Positions 26,007 to 36,000 of a stretch of DNA of 64,000 bases are shown piece by piece; position 1 is the stretch's first letter; every line of letters starts with the position of its first letter. Location: contig CP141132.1 in NCBI GenBank assembly GCA_035236585.1, forward strand, positions 64,019,880 through 64,083,879. Direction: 5' to 3'. Below the pieces are notes generated by a model. It was not told the origin of the DNA. It saw only the letters and a program-made list of their open reading frames with translations, and did no database searches. Source of the stretch: Warburgia ugandensis (Eukaryota; Streptophyta; Magnoliopsida; Canellales; Canellaceae). The position numbers and the translations under genes are program-made.

Positions 26007-28470
26007 TAAATGGTGGTCCTTGACTAAAATGTATCTCATGCAAAAGTACCAAGAAAGAACTTCCCAAGACCATAAACCAAGGCATGACCTATCTTAAGGT
26101 AGGGCCCAGCACAACACTAAAACACTAGAATCTCCTATATCCTCTTACAAAACTTCAATCAAGTTAAGGAACTAACATATCCACAAAAACTTGATAAAAA
26201 AATCTATGTATATCAAGTCAAGTAATTTCTTCTTTGTGTAGACTAGTCATGGAAGCTCACAAAAAAATCACATGGATAGTGAATAAAGTGTTCTAACCTA
26301 CACATTAGAACTTCGACAAAGCTCTTTATGCCTTAAGTTGTATGGCTCTCATAATGAAAAATAAAATAAGCAACTACATGGAAGAAGAGGTTATGTCTTT
26401 GATGCCAATTATAAACCATGTTTATTTCAATCTAAACCTATAGAATACAAAATAAACTAACCTCCAGCAATATATACCATGTTTGATGTTAAAAAAGACT
26501 TGAATCTTCATTTTGAGCCTTAAACAGAGAGATATTTTAGTATTTTGCAAAACCTTACGGATTGATGGAACCCTAATCACCAATTTCTTTGTAAGACTAG
26601 GGCCTCCCCAATAAAGTCTTTATCTTTCTATATGCTTCCATCAATCATGTACATATTATATAGGAGACTTTGATAGACTTTAGGAAAAAGTCTTGCACAT
26701 GATGTCAGTCTTACACTATATCCAATAGGAATTGGTTGCTTCTTTGCTTTATGCTCATATTAGCTCTTTTTATTTTCTAAACAGGGTAGGTTTCTACAAA
26801 AAGAATAAAAGAAAATATAATGTGGCAATGTTGGCCACATAATGAGTTGGATTTAAAATTTTAACAATGTTGTCTAGTTGTTAAACAACATCTGATATAT
26901 GCTGACGCAAACATATCATAAGAAGTATTTAGATCAAGAACCAATTGTGGAGAATGGAGATGTGAAAGCAAAAATAGATTATTACTCTATAAATCCATTG
27001 CTAATCTGAAAGTGACCTTGATTGATAATAAATGTTCTGCTACATAGAAGAAATATCTTTACAACAAAGAGCAGTAGTTGATTCGAGATCTAATTATCAA
27101 CCTCTAGTCCTAAAAAAGTAATTTTTCTTAATGAAGTCGGTTGATTGGGACAAAATTGTATCCTGTAGGAACCACACATGCACCTTTAGATTCATACGAT
27201 CCATTTTTTTTGTTGTTGTCAAAATTGCAAAAAGAAGAAGAAGAAGAAGAAAGAATCAATGAGTTTGCAATCAAGGAAGAGAATGAAAACCCCTAAAACA
27301 AGTACAATCTAGAAAACCCATCATTAAGCATGGCCTCCTATTGGAAGCATTAGCACTACCTATGAGGCTTAGGATTTGGTGATTTGAATAGCTCATCTTT
27401 TGGACCATAACACTAGGTAGACCATGCATCAAACATGTCTCTATTGGACGCTTGACCATTTCATTAGGTATTGGAGTAGGGATGCTTTAGAAATTTTAGA
27501 AAAATAGAGGGAAAAATTCATAAATCCAAAGGATTAAAATCATTAGATGGAATTAGATTTTTGGGATACATAATATTTAGAGCCTTGGTATTCTCAAACG
27601 CCAAGTTAGAGGTTATTTTCAGACGCTTTCTTTTCTAGATTTTTCATCACAATTTTTGGGAGATCTAACCATATCATCTTGTTGGACTCCCTCGGTGACT
27701 TGTATAAACAAAAAAATTACACTACAATTGCTTTAAATCTTGACTATTGATATTTAAAATTTTAAAAAATAAACTAGTTAAAAACCATCTGATTTATGTG
27801 TTTTTTAGTGAGGATATTAAACATGGAAAGCTGAACAAGATGGAAGTCTTGAAACTAAGAAAAAAAATGACCAAAAAAAAAAAAAAAAAACCTGTGTCTG
27901 AAAACAAGGCACTAGCTTTATTTTTAGATGCTGCGATAATTTCTTACCTTTGATGCCTTTTTTTCCCAAATTTTCAGTATACTTTTTGGTAGATCTTGGC
28001 TCATAAGATGAAATAATTGGATTTCATCGTGTAAGAGCCAGATAAAACGATTTACAATACAAGAGGTTCAGCAAAAATAACGCATAGAGTTGAGAGAAAT
28101 CGGGTTGCGAAATCTCAACGGATCAAAGATCTGGCGCCATTTAACGGAGAAGATTTTCAGGCTGCATGGTGTCTAACAATTGGCTTCATGATGAACAATT
28201 CCGATAACCAATGATGCCCGGCCGTGCATGCACTTGTAATCTTGCCTAAATCGACATACCAGGTTTCCGAATCGGGCACCAGATGGGAACACACTGTGGA
28301 AATACCATTCCTCTTCTTATTACGCAGGATTCGTTCCAAACAACGGAAAAGAATTTCACTGAAAAGACAGTTGTCCAACCAAACAGCGTAAATGATTTTG
28401 GAAGGAAAAATATGAAAAGTGGTGAGCAAGAAAAATGTTTTTCCAAAGAAAGCACTTCGCTATAAGGCAG
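26007..28470. other. AT-rich intergenic DNA, no gene seen
   Basis: No recognisable coding or repeat family. It contains an (AAG)n run near 27232-27252 and an 18-bp A-run near 27876. Open frames at 27271-27459 and 27747-27953 match nothing I know. Confidence 0.6.
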
Positions 28471-28645
28471 AAAAGGGCAGTCCCAGGGCACTACGCTCTC
28501 GCCTATGCAGGGTTTAGGGAAGGGGTGAATTATAAGGGACTAAAGTACACAAATTTACCTTGTATTTTTAAGAGGTTATTTTCATGCCTTGAACTTGTGA
28601 TCTCAAAGCCACGACAACTTTGCTGCCAGAGAAACAACCTAAATG
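28471..28645 (-). mobile_element. Au-like SINE, degenerate, minus strand
   Basis: On the minus strand the element reads from a tRNA-like head ('gatcacaagttcaagg', box B-like) through 'cctc', 'aatacaaggtaaa', 'cccttccctaaaccctgcataggcgag' to a terminal 'gggactgccctttt'. This is the order of blocks in the angiosperm Au SINE, about 175 bp. It is more diverged than the pair at 45.5 kb. Open frames across it are incidental. Confidence 0.75.
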
Positions 28646-29263
28646 TGAAACCCGTTTGATGAATTTGATACCTCGCCACCACTCAAATCTTCAAACCCGT
28701 GTCTTTAGTGTGCTTGTGTGCTTGATACGTTACCTTAGCGTAAAGTGCTCGGAAACGACTGGCCCACCAATTCGGATGGATATGAGATAGAATGTATTTG
28801 GAGATAAATGCATACTTTCGAATGTTGAATTTTCTTACGATAAGACCCAAATTTTGGTCCAAAAGGTCACAGAAGGTCAAAATAAGCCAAAATCTACCGA
28901 TTCTGACCACCTCCCGATTATATATTGGTCCTATCATCACATTCTAAACCTTTTCCTTTCAAAAGAAATGACAATGTGCATAAACTTCTTGCCAAATTTT
29001 GGTTTATGTGACTTGCAAGATAGATCTGCCCTTAATCCCTCTTGTTAGCCTCCAGCACTTAATGTCGTCCACCAAAAGGCCAGGTCATGGGTTGGTGGAT
29101 CTCGTAGGTGTCTGTCTTCAACCTAAAAAAGAACCCAAACAAAAAGCACGAGGCTGGCCGTGCACATTGTCCTATTTGTATCCTTGTAAGCATCAACTCA
29201 TTGGCCTTAACGTGTATGTAAAACAGAGAATGTGGATCTTCTAGACCATCAAATGAGATGACT

Positions 29264-29560
29264 TCATCATCATCAAGATCTTATTCTGATCAGGGGTCAT
29301 TTACATGAATCTTGTTTTTCCATTCTCCTCTATTAAGTGTTATGGCTTCATGTAGTCTTAAAGTTTTTAAACTCATTCTTTTGGACCTTTCTCTTGTCCT
29401 TTTGCAACCTTGGACTTGGATCATCTCCCTTCTAACCCATGCCCCTGTTGAAGATGCACAAATAATTTAAGTCTAACCTCCCTCGTCTTATTATCTATTA
29501 ATGTTACTCCAAAGTTTCTTCTAATATTTTTATTTTTATTTCTTTGCAACTTGCATGGTC
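29264..29560 (-). mobile_element. RTE-type LINE 3' end fragment
   Basis: It aligns with 59377-59574 plus 61912 onward: 'catcatcatcaaga', 'cacatgaatcttgtt', 'cctctattaag', 'atggcttcatgtagt', 'aagtttttaaa' and 'ttgtccttttg' occur in order. On the minus strand it ends in GATGATGATG, a typical RTE tail. About 300 bp remain; it is 5'-truncated, as is usual for LINEs. Confidence 0.75.
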
Positions 29561-30199
29561 TTATTCCATGCCAAGCGGAACCCATTCGCCTACAAAAATC
29601 AACAGTTTATATCTGATTGATGGGTCAACTAAACTAGAATTGACGGATGAAAGGACCCATGTGGCATGGCACAGGCGACAACCAGAGATGGCTCTTACGC
29701 AAGAGGCTACCAGCAACTGCCTTCTTATCTTTCCCTCAACTTAATTACCCAGTTCTATAACATGATTTACACTGCCAAAGACAAGCCCATCCCTTTCAGC
29801 ATGTGAAAAACACTGGAAGTCAATGGAAGGCCCACCGACAGGAGCCCACCGTCCACCATGAGCGGCTCCATGTGAAGCTTCGTACTCCGTATGTTGGTCA
29901 AGACTTGGCTAGGACGTCAAAATCCTTAAAGAAAAACCACCACATCATTATCTTTACTTGAAAATTTAGGCATTCCCAGATATATGCTTATCTTTGTGAT
30001 AAAATCTGAAAGATTCCTGGAGCTCCAACTCAAGATAATGTAGTTTTCTCCCATCACGCTTACTCGCTGCTTGGAGATAATAATAATAAAAAAGATACTC
30101 GGAGCTTGGACTTTTCTTTATCCACTACTTTCCCTGGGTGAAAGGAGAAAAAAATCTCCTCTTTTGAACAAATAAGATATTGCAAAAGCTGAGAGCCAC

Positions 30200-30205
30200 C
30201 ACGTG
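30200..30205. promoter_or_regulatory. G-box core CACGTG
   Basis: The palindromic CCACGTGG context favours bZIP or bHLH binding. It is 2.8 kb from the MYB start codon, so a role in that gene is uncertain; a second core follows at 30238. Confidence 0.35.
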
Positions 30206-30237
30206 GCACTTGGAGAGAGAGGCCAATTAGGAGCTTC

Positions 30238-30243
30238 CACGTG
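30238..30243. promoter_or_regulatory. G-box core CACGTG
   Basis: 38 bp from the previous G-box, in CCACGTGTCC context. Confidence 0.35.
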
Positions 30244-30830
30244 TCCACATGTCACCGCGAGATAAGATTCTGATATGTTGTTTAATGGATGAGGTGAAAG
30301 TTTATCTTATTCAATCTGAGGGATGAGATTTGTTAATTACATGATTATGTATACACTAACAATTGTTGTAATGTTGAGAGATAGGGGTCCCACCAAACGA
30401 AGCAGGAGATCTTGGTCATCTGATGGTGTATGCTGAACCAAATCTTGTCTTGGCTTTCAGATTGGTGTTTGATTGGGACTTAATTTTAAATTGAGAAAAT
30501 CATGTTGAATATCAACGGTTATCAATATCGAATGTTCATTATAGACAATGATGTCAACTTAAACTCGTTGGCCATCAAAAGTACAACCTTCAATCTTAAT
30601 CGTCCCGCCTCTAATAGAATGACATGTGAAAGACTATATTTCACGGTTTAAGACAATATATTTGGAAATCTAATTACTAAAAAATGCCCATTTTTCTTTA
30701 CAACTGAATCTTTGTAGGCTTTCTCTCTGCCTTAAATCAGGATTGTTCATATGTTTTTCTAAAAAGAAGACAAGTGCTTAGAATTATAGATGAGCATGAT
30801 TTTTCATAAATAAGTTAAATTTAAGAGGAT

Positions 30831-31010
30831 AGAAGGGAAGCTTTGGCACAATGGTAGAATTATAGTCGTTCGACTTTGAAGTCAAGGATGAGAGTCGTGG
30901 AAATAGTCTCTTACAAAAATATAAAACAAGACTACATATTATAGACCCTTGTGGTTTGCTTCTTCCCCAAACCCTCTATACCTTGGAGCTTCATGCACAG
31001 GCTACCCTTT
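30831..31010 (+). mobile_element. Au-like SINE, plus strand
   Basis: A box A-like 'tggcacaatggtagaatta' is followed by a box B-like 'aggatgagagtcgtgg', then 'aatagtctctta', 'atagacccttgtggt', 'cttccccaaaccctctat', 'ggagcttcatgcacaggctaccctt'. Block order and length (~180 bp) match the Au SINE. Box A has lost consensus bases, so it is probably inactive. Confidence 0.8.
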
Positions 31011-31500
31011 GAGGTTAAATATGAGAGGTCGAGGAAGATAAACAACTTAGATGCGGAAAAACAAATAAAAAAAGTAGGCTTATTGGAAGACATTATTCAA
31101 GCATCTTTACCTATTTTTTTAAACCAATAACCCCCATGCACTTAATATGTCTTTTATATATACAATATTTTCATAAGTATCCTCAGGACACACCCTCTTA
31201 ATGTACACTCTTGCCACATATATTCTTGGAACTTTTCTCAATGTAGAAGCTCTCTATATCCTCTAAAAGAATGTTATGCACTACCTTGAACTCATAATCT
31301 ACTTATGTGAGAAATGCCTAAGCCTAACCACTAAGTAATATTTGAGGATTTTCTTAACTAGAAGTAGATAATTACAAAGCGCTTGAGCCTGCAAACAATT
31401 ATATTCCAAGGCAGGTGTCTATGATCAACTATGCTGGACATTTGTTGGCTGCCAATCTTGAGGAGGATTGCTTCCTTCCTTTTGGAATCCAAAATCACCC

Positions 31501-31751
31501 ATTGGATATCAAGCGATATCCACCAAATACATGTTAATCAAGATGAGATCATTTGTTTTTTCTCATTCTAATTCTAGACTGAGTGCGGAGACTAGGATTA
31601 ATCATTTGAAAGCTATTTTCCATGGATTCAAAGCGATATCCACCAAATCCATGTTAATCAAGATGAGCTCATTTGTTTTTTCTCATTCTAATTCTAGGCG
31701 GAGTGCGGAGACTAGGATTAATCATTTGAAAGCTTTCTCCCATGGATTCAA
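31501..31751. repeat. 120-bp tandem duplication upstream of the MYB gene
   Basis: Unit 1 is 31501-31620, unit 2 is 31621-31740, and a short third start runs to 31751. Identity is high (about 95% over the shared part). Because 120 is a multiple of three, an open frame of 155 codons (31468-31935) runs through, but it has no recognisable domain. Each unit has the hexamer TATCCA (31517-31522 and 31637-31642), the binding site known for MYBS-type MYB proteins. It is 1.1-1.4 kb upstream of the predicted TATA box. Confidence 0.9.
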
Positions 31752-32337
31752 TACCTCGCAGAAGCATGCATCTGAATGTAGATGTCTGGATTTCTCCAAT
31801 TCCTTAAAATGGGAGGCGTTCCTGCACTTGTTTGTTGGCACCATAAGAAAAATCAGATTATTTTTCAGGGAAAAGGGTAAGTCGACGATTTTAACACGTA
31901 AAGTTGTGCAAAGTGGCGCGCAACACATGGCCTAGCAGTGATCGTACAGCTTATCAATCAACACGCATTTGTGGCACCCGCCAAGAACTTCATATATTCC
32001 TGGGACCCACAATACAAGGTTACAGGCTTAGCCCGTGGCGTGCCTCTTGGTCCGTACAGTACGCAGCAGCGCTCGAGGTGCCCTGTCACCGTTCTTTTAG
32101 ATTTTAGGGGCACTAATTGGAGAAGGATAAGTCTACGGAAATTCCAAGAATACCCTCGTCATTTTCGTAGAACATTCTTTCCCCTTGATTGTAGAGTCAA
32201 TGCATGTTCGTCCAACTTGCTACTACTACGGGACCCGCAAGGATCGGGGGCAATAAATTCACCTCGAAATGAGAAATGAAACAAAGATCTTGGAAGATTA
32301 TAAATGAACGGTTCATGCATGCCCTCTGTCTTATCTT

Positions 32338-32345
32338 CCACGTGG
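32338..32345. promoter_or_regulatory. G-box CCACGTGG
   Basis: Perfect palindrome about 520 bp upstream of the predicted TATA box of the MYB gene, close enough to act as a proximal bZIP/bHLH/PIF site. Confidence 0.5.
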
Positions 32346-32427
32346 ACGGATTTAGCGACTTTTGACACCCAAATCGCATTTATTAGATGCAGAAAATCCA
32401 AAAAATGTTTGCTCCTTAGGGGGTCAC

Positions 32428-32433
32428 CACGTG
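32428..32433. promoter_or_regulatory. G-box core CACGTG
   Basis: In a TCACCACGTGAA context, 90 bp downstream of the previous G-box and about 430 bp upstream of the predicted TATA box. Confidence 0.5.
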
Positions 32434-32862
32434 AATCGTGAAACTCGAAGGTCCATCCCTTAGTCAAAGAAGATCTCAACCCTCCACATCATACTGAAAA
32501 AGAAAACTGGTCCCACCAAGTGGGACCCACTAGAAGATGGGAAATCCTCCACAGTGAGTCGTGGCATTCAATTTTCAACACGCCTGCGAGTACGACCACC
32601 CGAAAACTGGTCTCGATTCCAAGCCAATCTTGCATTCCCAAAATAACCAAGGAATGTCGGACTTATTACAGACACAACCCCTCCATTGCCCTCAATGAAA
32701 GCAACAAAATATCTCCACGAATAGCAGCTCCTTCGTTCTTTCCTAGTCCACGTCCATCCCCATTAATCCCTTCCACAAGCTTACTAATCCAAGACACGTA
32801 ATCTACTCGACCACGGCATTTGGACAGTGGCATTTCCCGTAATTTTCATGAACTCCAACGCC

Positions 32863-32871
32863 CTATTTAAA
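32863..32871 (+). promoter_or_regulatory. Probable TATA box of the MYB gene
   Basis: CTATTTAAA is 146 bp upstream of the start codon at the end of a GC-richer stretch. Transcription would start near 32895, giving a leader of about 120 nt. Confidence 0.5.
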
Positions 32872-32904
32872 CCCAGAACCTCCGACCTCTCCTTCTTCCT
32901 CTGC

Positions 32905-32919
32905 ATGACCGAGACTTAA
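32905..32919 (+). CDS. Tiny upstream ORF (4 codons) in the MYB leader
   Basis: ATG-ACC-GAG-ACT-TAA lies within the predicted leader, about 100 nt before the main start. If the start site near 32895 is right, it is so close to the cap that it may be skipped. Any regulatory role is inference. Confidence 0.3.
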   Translation: MTET

Positions 32920-33016
32920 ATAACGAAAACACATACCGAGTATTTTGTAAGCGAAAAGCAAAAATTTCTTCTTCCCCTCTTTCGTCCAAGAACAACTGGT
33001 TCTAGGGCCAGTTACG

Positions 33017-36000
33017 ATGACTCGTCGGTGCTCCCATTGCAGTAACAACGGCCATAACTCGCGGACTTGTCCGTCGAGAAGCGGAGTAAAGTTGTTCGGA
33101 GTACGTTTAACCGATGGTTCTATGAAGAAGAGCGCGAGTATGGGAAATCTATCGTCCGCGGGGCACTATAACTCTTCTTCATCTGCTGCGGCGTCTCCAA
33201 ACCCTAGTTCTCCTTCCTCCGATCCTCTTCGTGATCCGGTGCCTGTTACCGGAGGATATGTCTCGGATGATGCTGCTCATGCTTCTTGTTCCTCGAATTG
33301 TCGTGGTGAGAGGAAGAAAGGTAAAATATCGTTGTTTTTTCCTCAATTATTTTTACCCCTTCCGGATTTTTTTAGGTAGCTTCTGCTTGTTGTGCTTTGG
33401 ATTTACTTGTAGTTTGTTGTGATGTGACTTTGGTTGTGTTTTGATGGGTGTTGTTATCTTTGATTCAGATTGCTTTTTCTGTGTTTCTGTTTTTCTCTCT
33501 GATAACATTTTGTTTATTGATTATATTTGTTTGTTTTTTATTTATACATTTTACTGTGAGAATTTTAATTAAATTGTTTATTGTTGCGCTTGTAGATTAT
33601 ATGGCGTTTAATAGCGATTTTCAGGTAAATTTTAATTTTTAAAATTTTTATATTTTCAGTTGATCAATACTTGTCTGGGTTTTGGCGTTGTGGGAATCTG
33701 CGTTTGACATTGATTTGGCGTTATCTTTCTTTTGTAACCTTATTTTTGGTGATTTAGTTTTTTTCTTTTCTTTTTTGGATGACGAGTGTCATTAGTACCA
33801 TAATATTAGTATTGCTTGGAAAATGAATTAATTAATTTTCGTGATTTTATATGGTTGATTTTATTCCATTTCTTGATTGCTGACAGTTTTGTTTCCGTTT
33901 CAGATTGTGATACAATTTGTACTGGATTGGTAACTGATTTGGACTCAAGTTTTGATTGTTTTACCATCATTAATTTTCTGCAGCTTTAATTTACGTATTT
34001 GATTGATTCAGTTTCTTTCTTCGTTTCGTTCCCCCCCCCCAAACATTTGAAGATATGGAGTCCATTTGGAATGATTTGTCTGTGCTCCTGCAATTGTTGT
34101 TTTCCTTATCCTTTGATGCATTTCCACAATCTTTGGGTTAATATCTCAGGCAAAACATAATGAAACAGCCTCTTCAAATATTTGCCAACGTTCTATATCT
34201 TGATTCTAGAAATTTTACACCTAATTGGCAGTGCTAACCCTGGTAAAAGGGAAATGCTTGTATAAATCTTGAAAGCCCTTAACTTGCTGTTTTTATTTTC
34301 TTTAATGCTAAGCCCACAACATGTTGTTTAAGATAATTTCCCTATAGCATCAAAAAATTGTTATGTTAGCTAGTCTTGCATAGAGGCTTTAAACTCAATC
34401 AATAGGGGACTGCTCGATCGTAACAAGACCTAATAAATGAACGCCTCTTTTTGCCTGTTCTGCTGGCAATTGGAGTACAACCCAGAGATAACTCGTATCT
34501 CCAATTGGATATGAAGATTGGGAAGTTAGCTATAGTGGTTGGCAACCTCATTTGGTGCAAGAGCTAAATTGGGGACTCGAGATTTTAAACTCTAAAGGTA
34601 CCCTCCTTGATGGTTTCTCATATGCCCTTCAGTCATGTTGGTGAAACTTATTGGTTTTATTATGCTGGTGCTATAAAAGTACTTCAGCTCTTGGTTACAA
34701 TATAATTGAACTTTGGAAGAAAAAAAGGAAAGGAATATAATCAAAATGCTTGAGCAAACAATTTAACTGTGGACTGTTAGATTCTTTTTCTGCTGAGCTA
34801 CTTTGCACCTACAAAACTCTGGCTTTGAGTCCTGGTTCACAAATTTACTGGCAAAAAGTGGCATGGCAAAACAGAATAAAGGAATCAGCCTACATCACAG
34901 AATTCTGCTAATATGGTCATTTATAAGATGTCGTCTCAAAATGCTTTGATATCATAAAATTCAATCAACTGAAATAAAGATGTGGTGATTTCTTTGGAAT
35001 TCTCTATCTTATCCCTTTCCAATTGTTTCGTGTTCAGTTAAACTTCATCTTCTTCCTCTTCCCTTCTCTGCATGGTCCTCACCTGAATTAATTGGCCTTC
35101 CATCAGGTTTTGGTCTTTGTTTATTTAACATGCTCTCCTCTTCTGTTGAATTCCTCCAGTATAGATCAGACCAGTAAACAGCAGTCTATGTTTTGAACCT
35201 TGCAAAGGACTCTTATTTTGTATTCTTTCTTATTGTTTATTATTCTATGCTATTTTATAATAACAGATATCTTCTGGTTATAAGAGTTGCAGTCTTCGGA
35301 CATTTCCTTGCTGACATTGTCTTATGTTCCTAAACTAATGTTATTTGATTATGATCTCCCTTACTTTCAGGTTTGGCATAAAACGCAATTATGTCATTTT
35401 GTGCTTTAGAATATTCTCTTAGTTTCTTGAGTGAATTAGCAAATTTTGAGGTCCTTCGCCACAATTATCATGTACCTATAGATGCTTGCATTTTCTTGTC
35501 TTCATCAATTCATACTCGGAGCAAAGTTAGCCAACATAACACTCAAATCAATTTGGTGACCCAATTACTATTTGAGGCTTTTATAGCTTAGGCAAAACAA
35601 AGGAGTCCAAGATTATGGGCGGGTGATTCAGACTGTCCTTATGAATTTTTTTGTCAACTGAATATTTCACTGCTGTCATTGAATCTTTGATGTTTCTTAC
35701 CTTCTTTAAATGACTCTTGATCCAGCAGAGACTCACCTTGAAGTAAACTACTGTGAGTGGCACTGCCTAATGTTTTCTCGTTTTGATTTTATCCAGCGTT
35801 TTCTTTTATCAGTAACAAAGTATATTTAATATCTTTTTCTTAGCTGATGGCGCTATATTTTTTCTCCAAGTGGCTATGGTTGTATTGAGTCTTTACATTA
35901 TCATTGTCAAAGTTGCTCAGGGTTGCTCATTAGTCATGCTGTTGAAATTTATAACTTGGGTAGAGATGAGGTTTATTGGGACCTTAGTTTTGTTTTTATT

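Noticed and set aside
31468..31935. 155-codon open frame upstream of the MYB gene
   Set aside because: It is kept open by a 120-bp (40-codon) tandem duplication. There is no recognisable domain and no obvious splice partner, so I call only the duplication.
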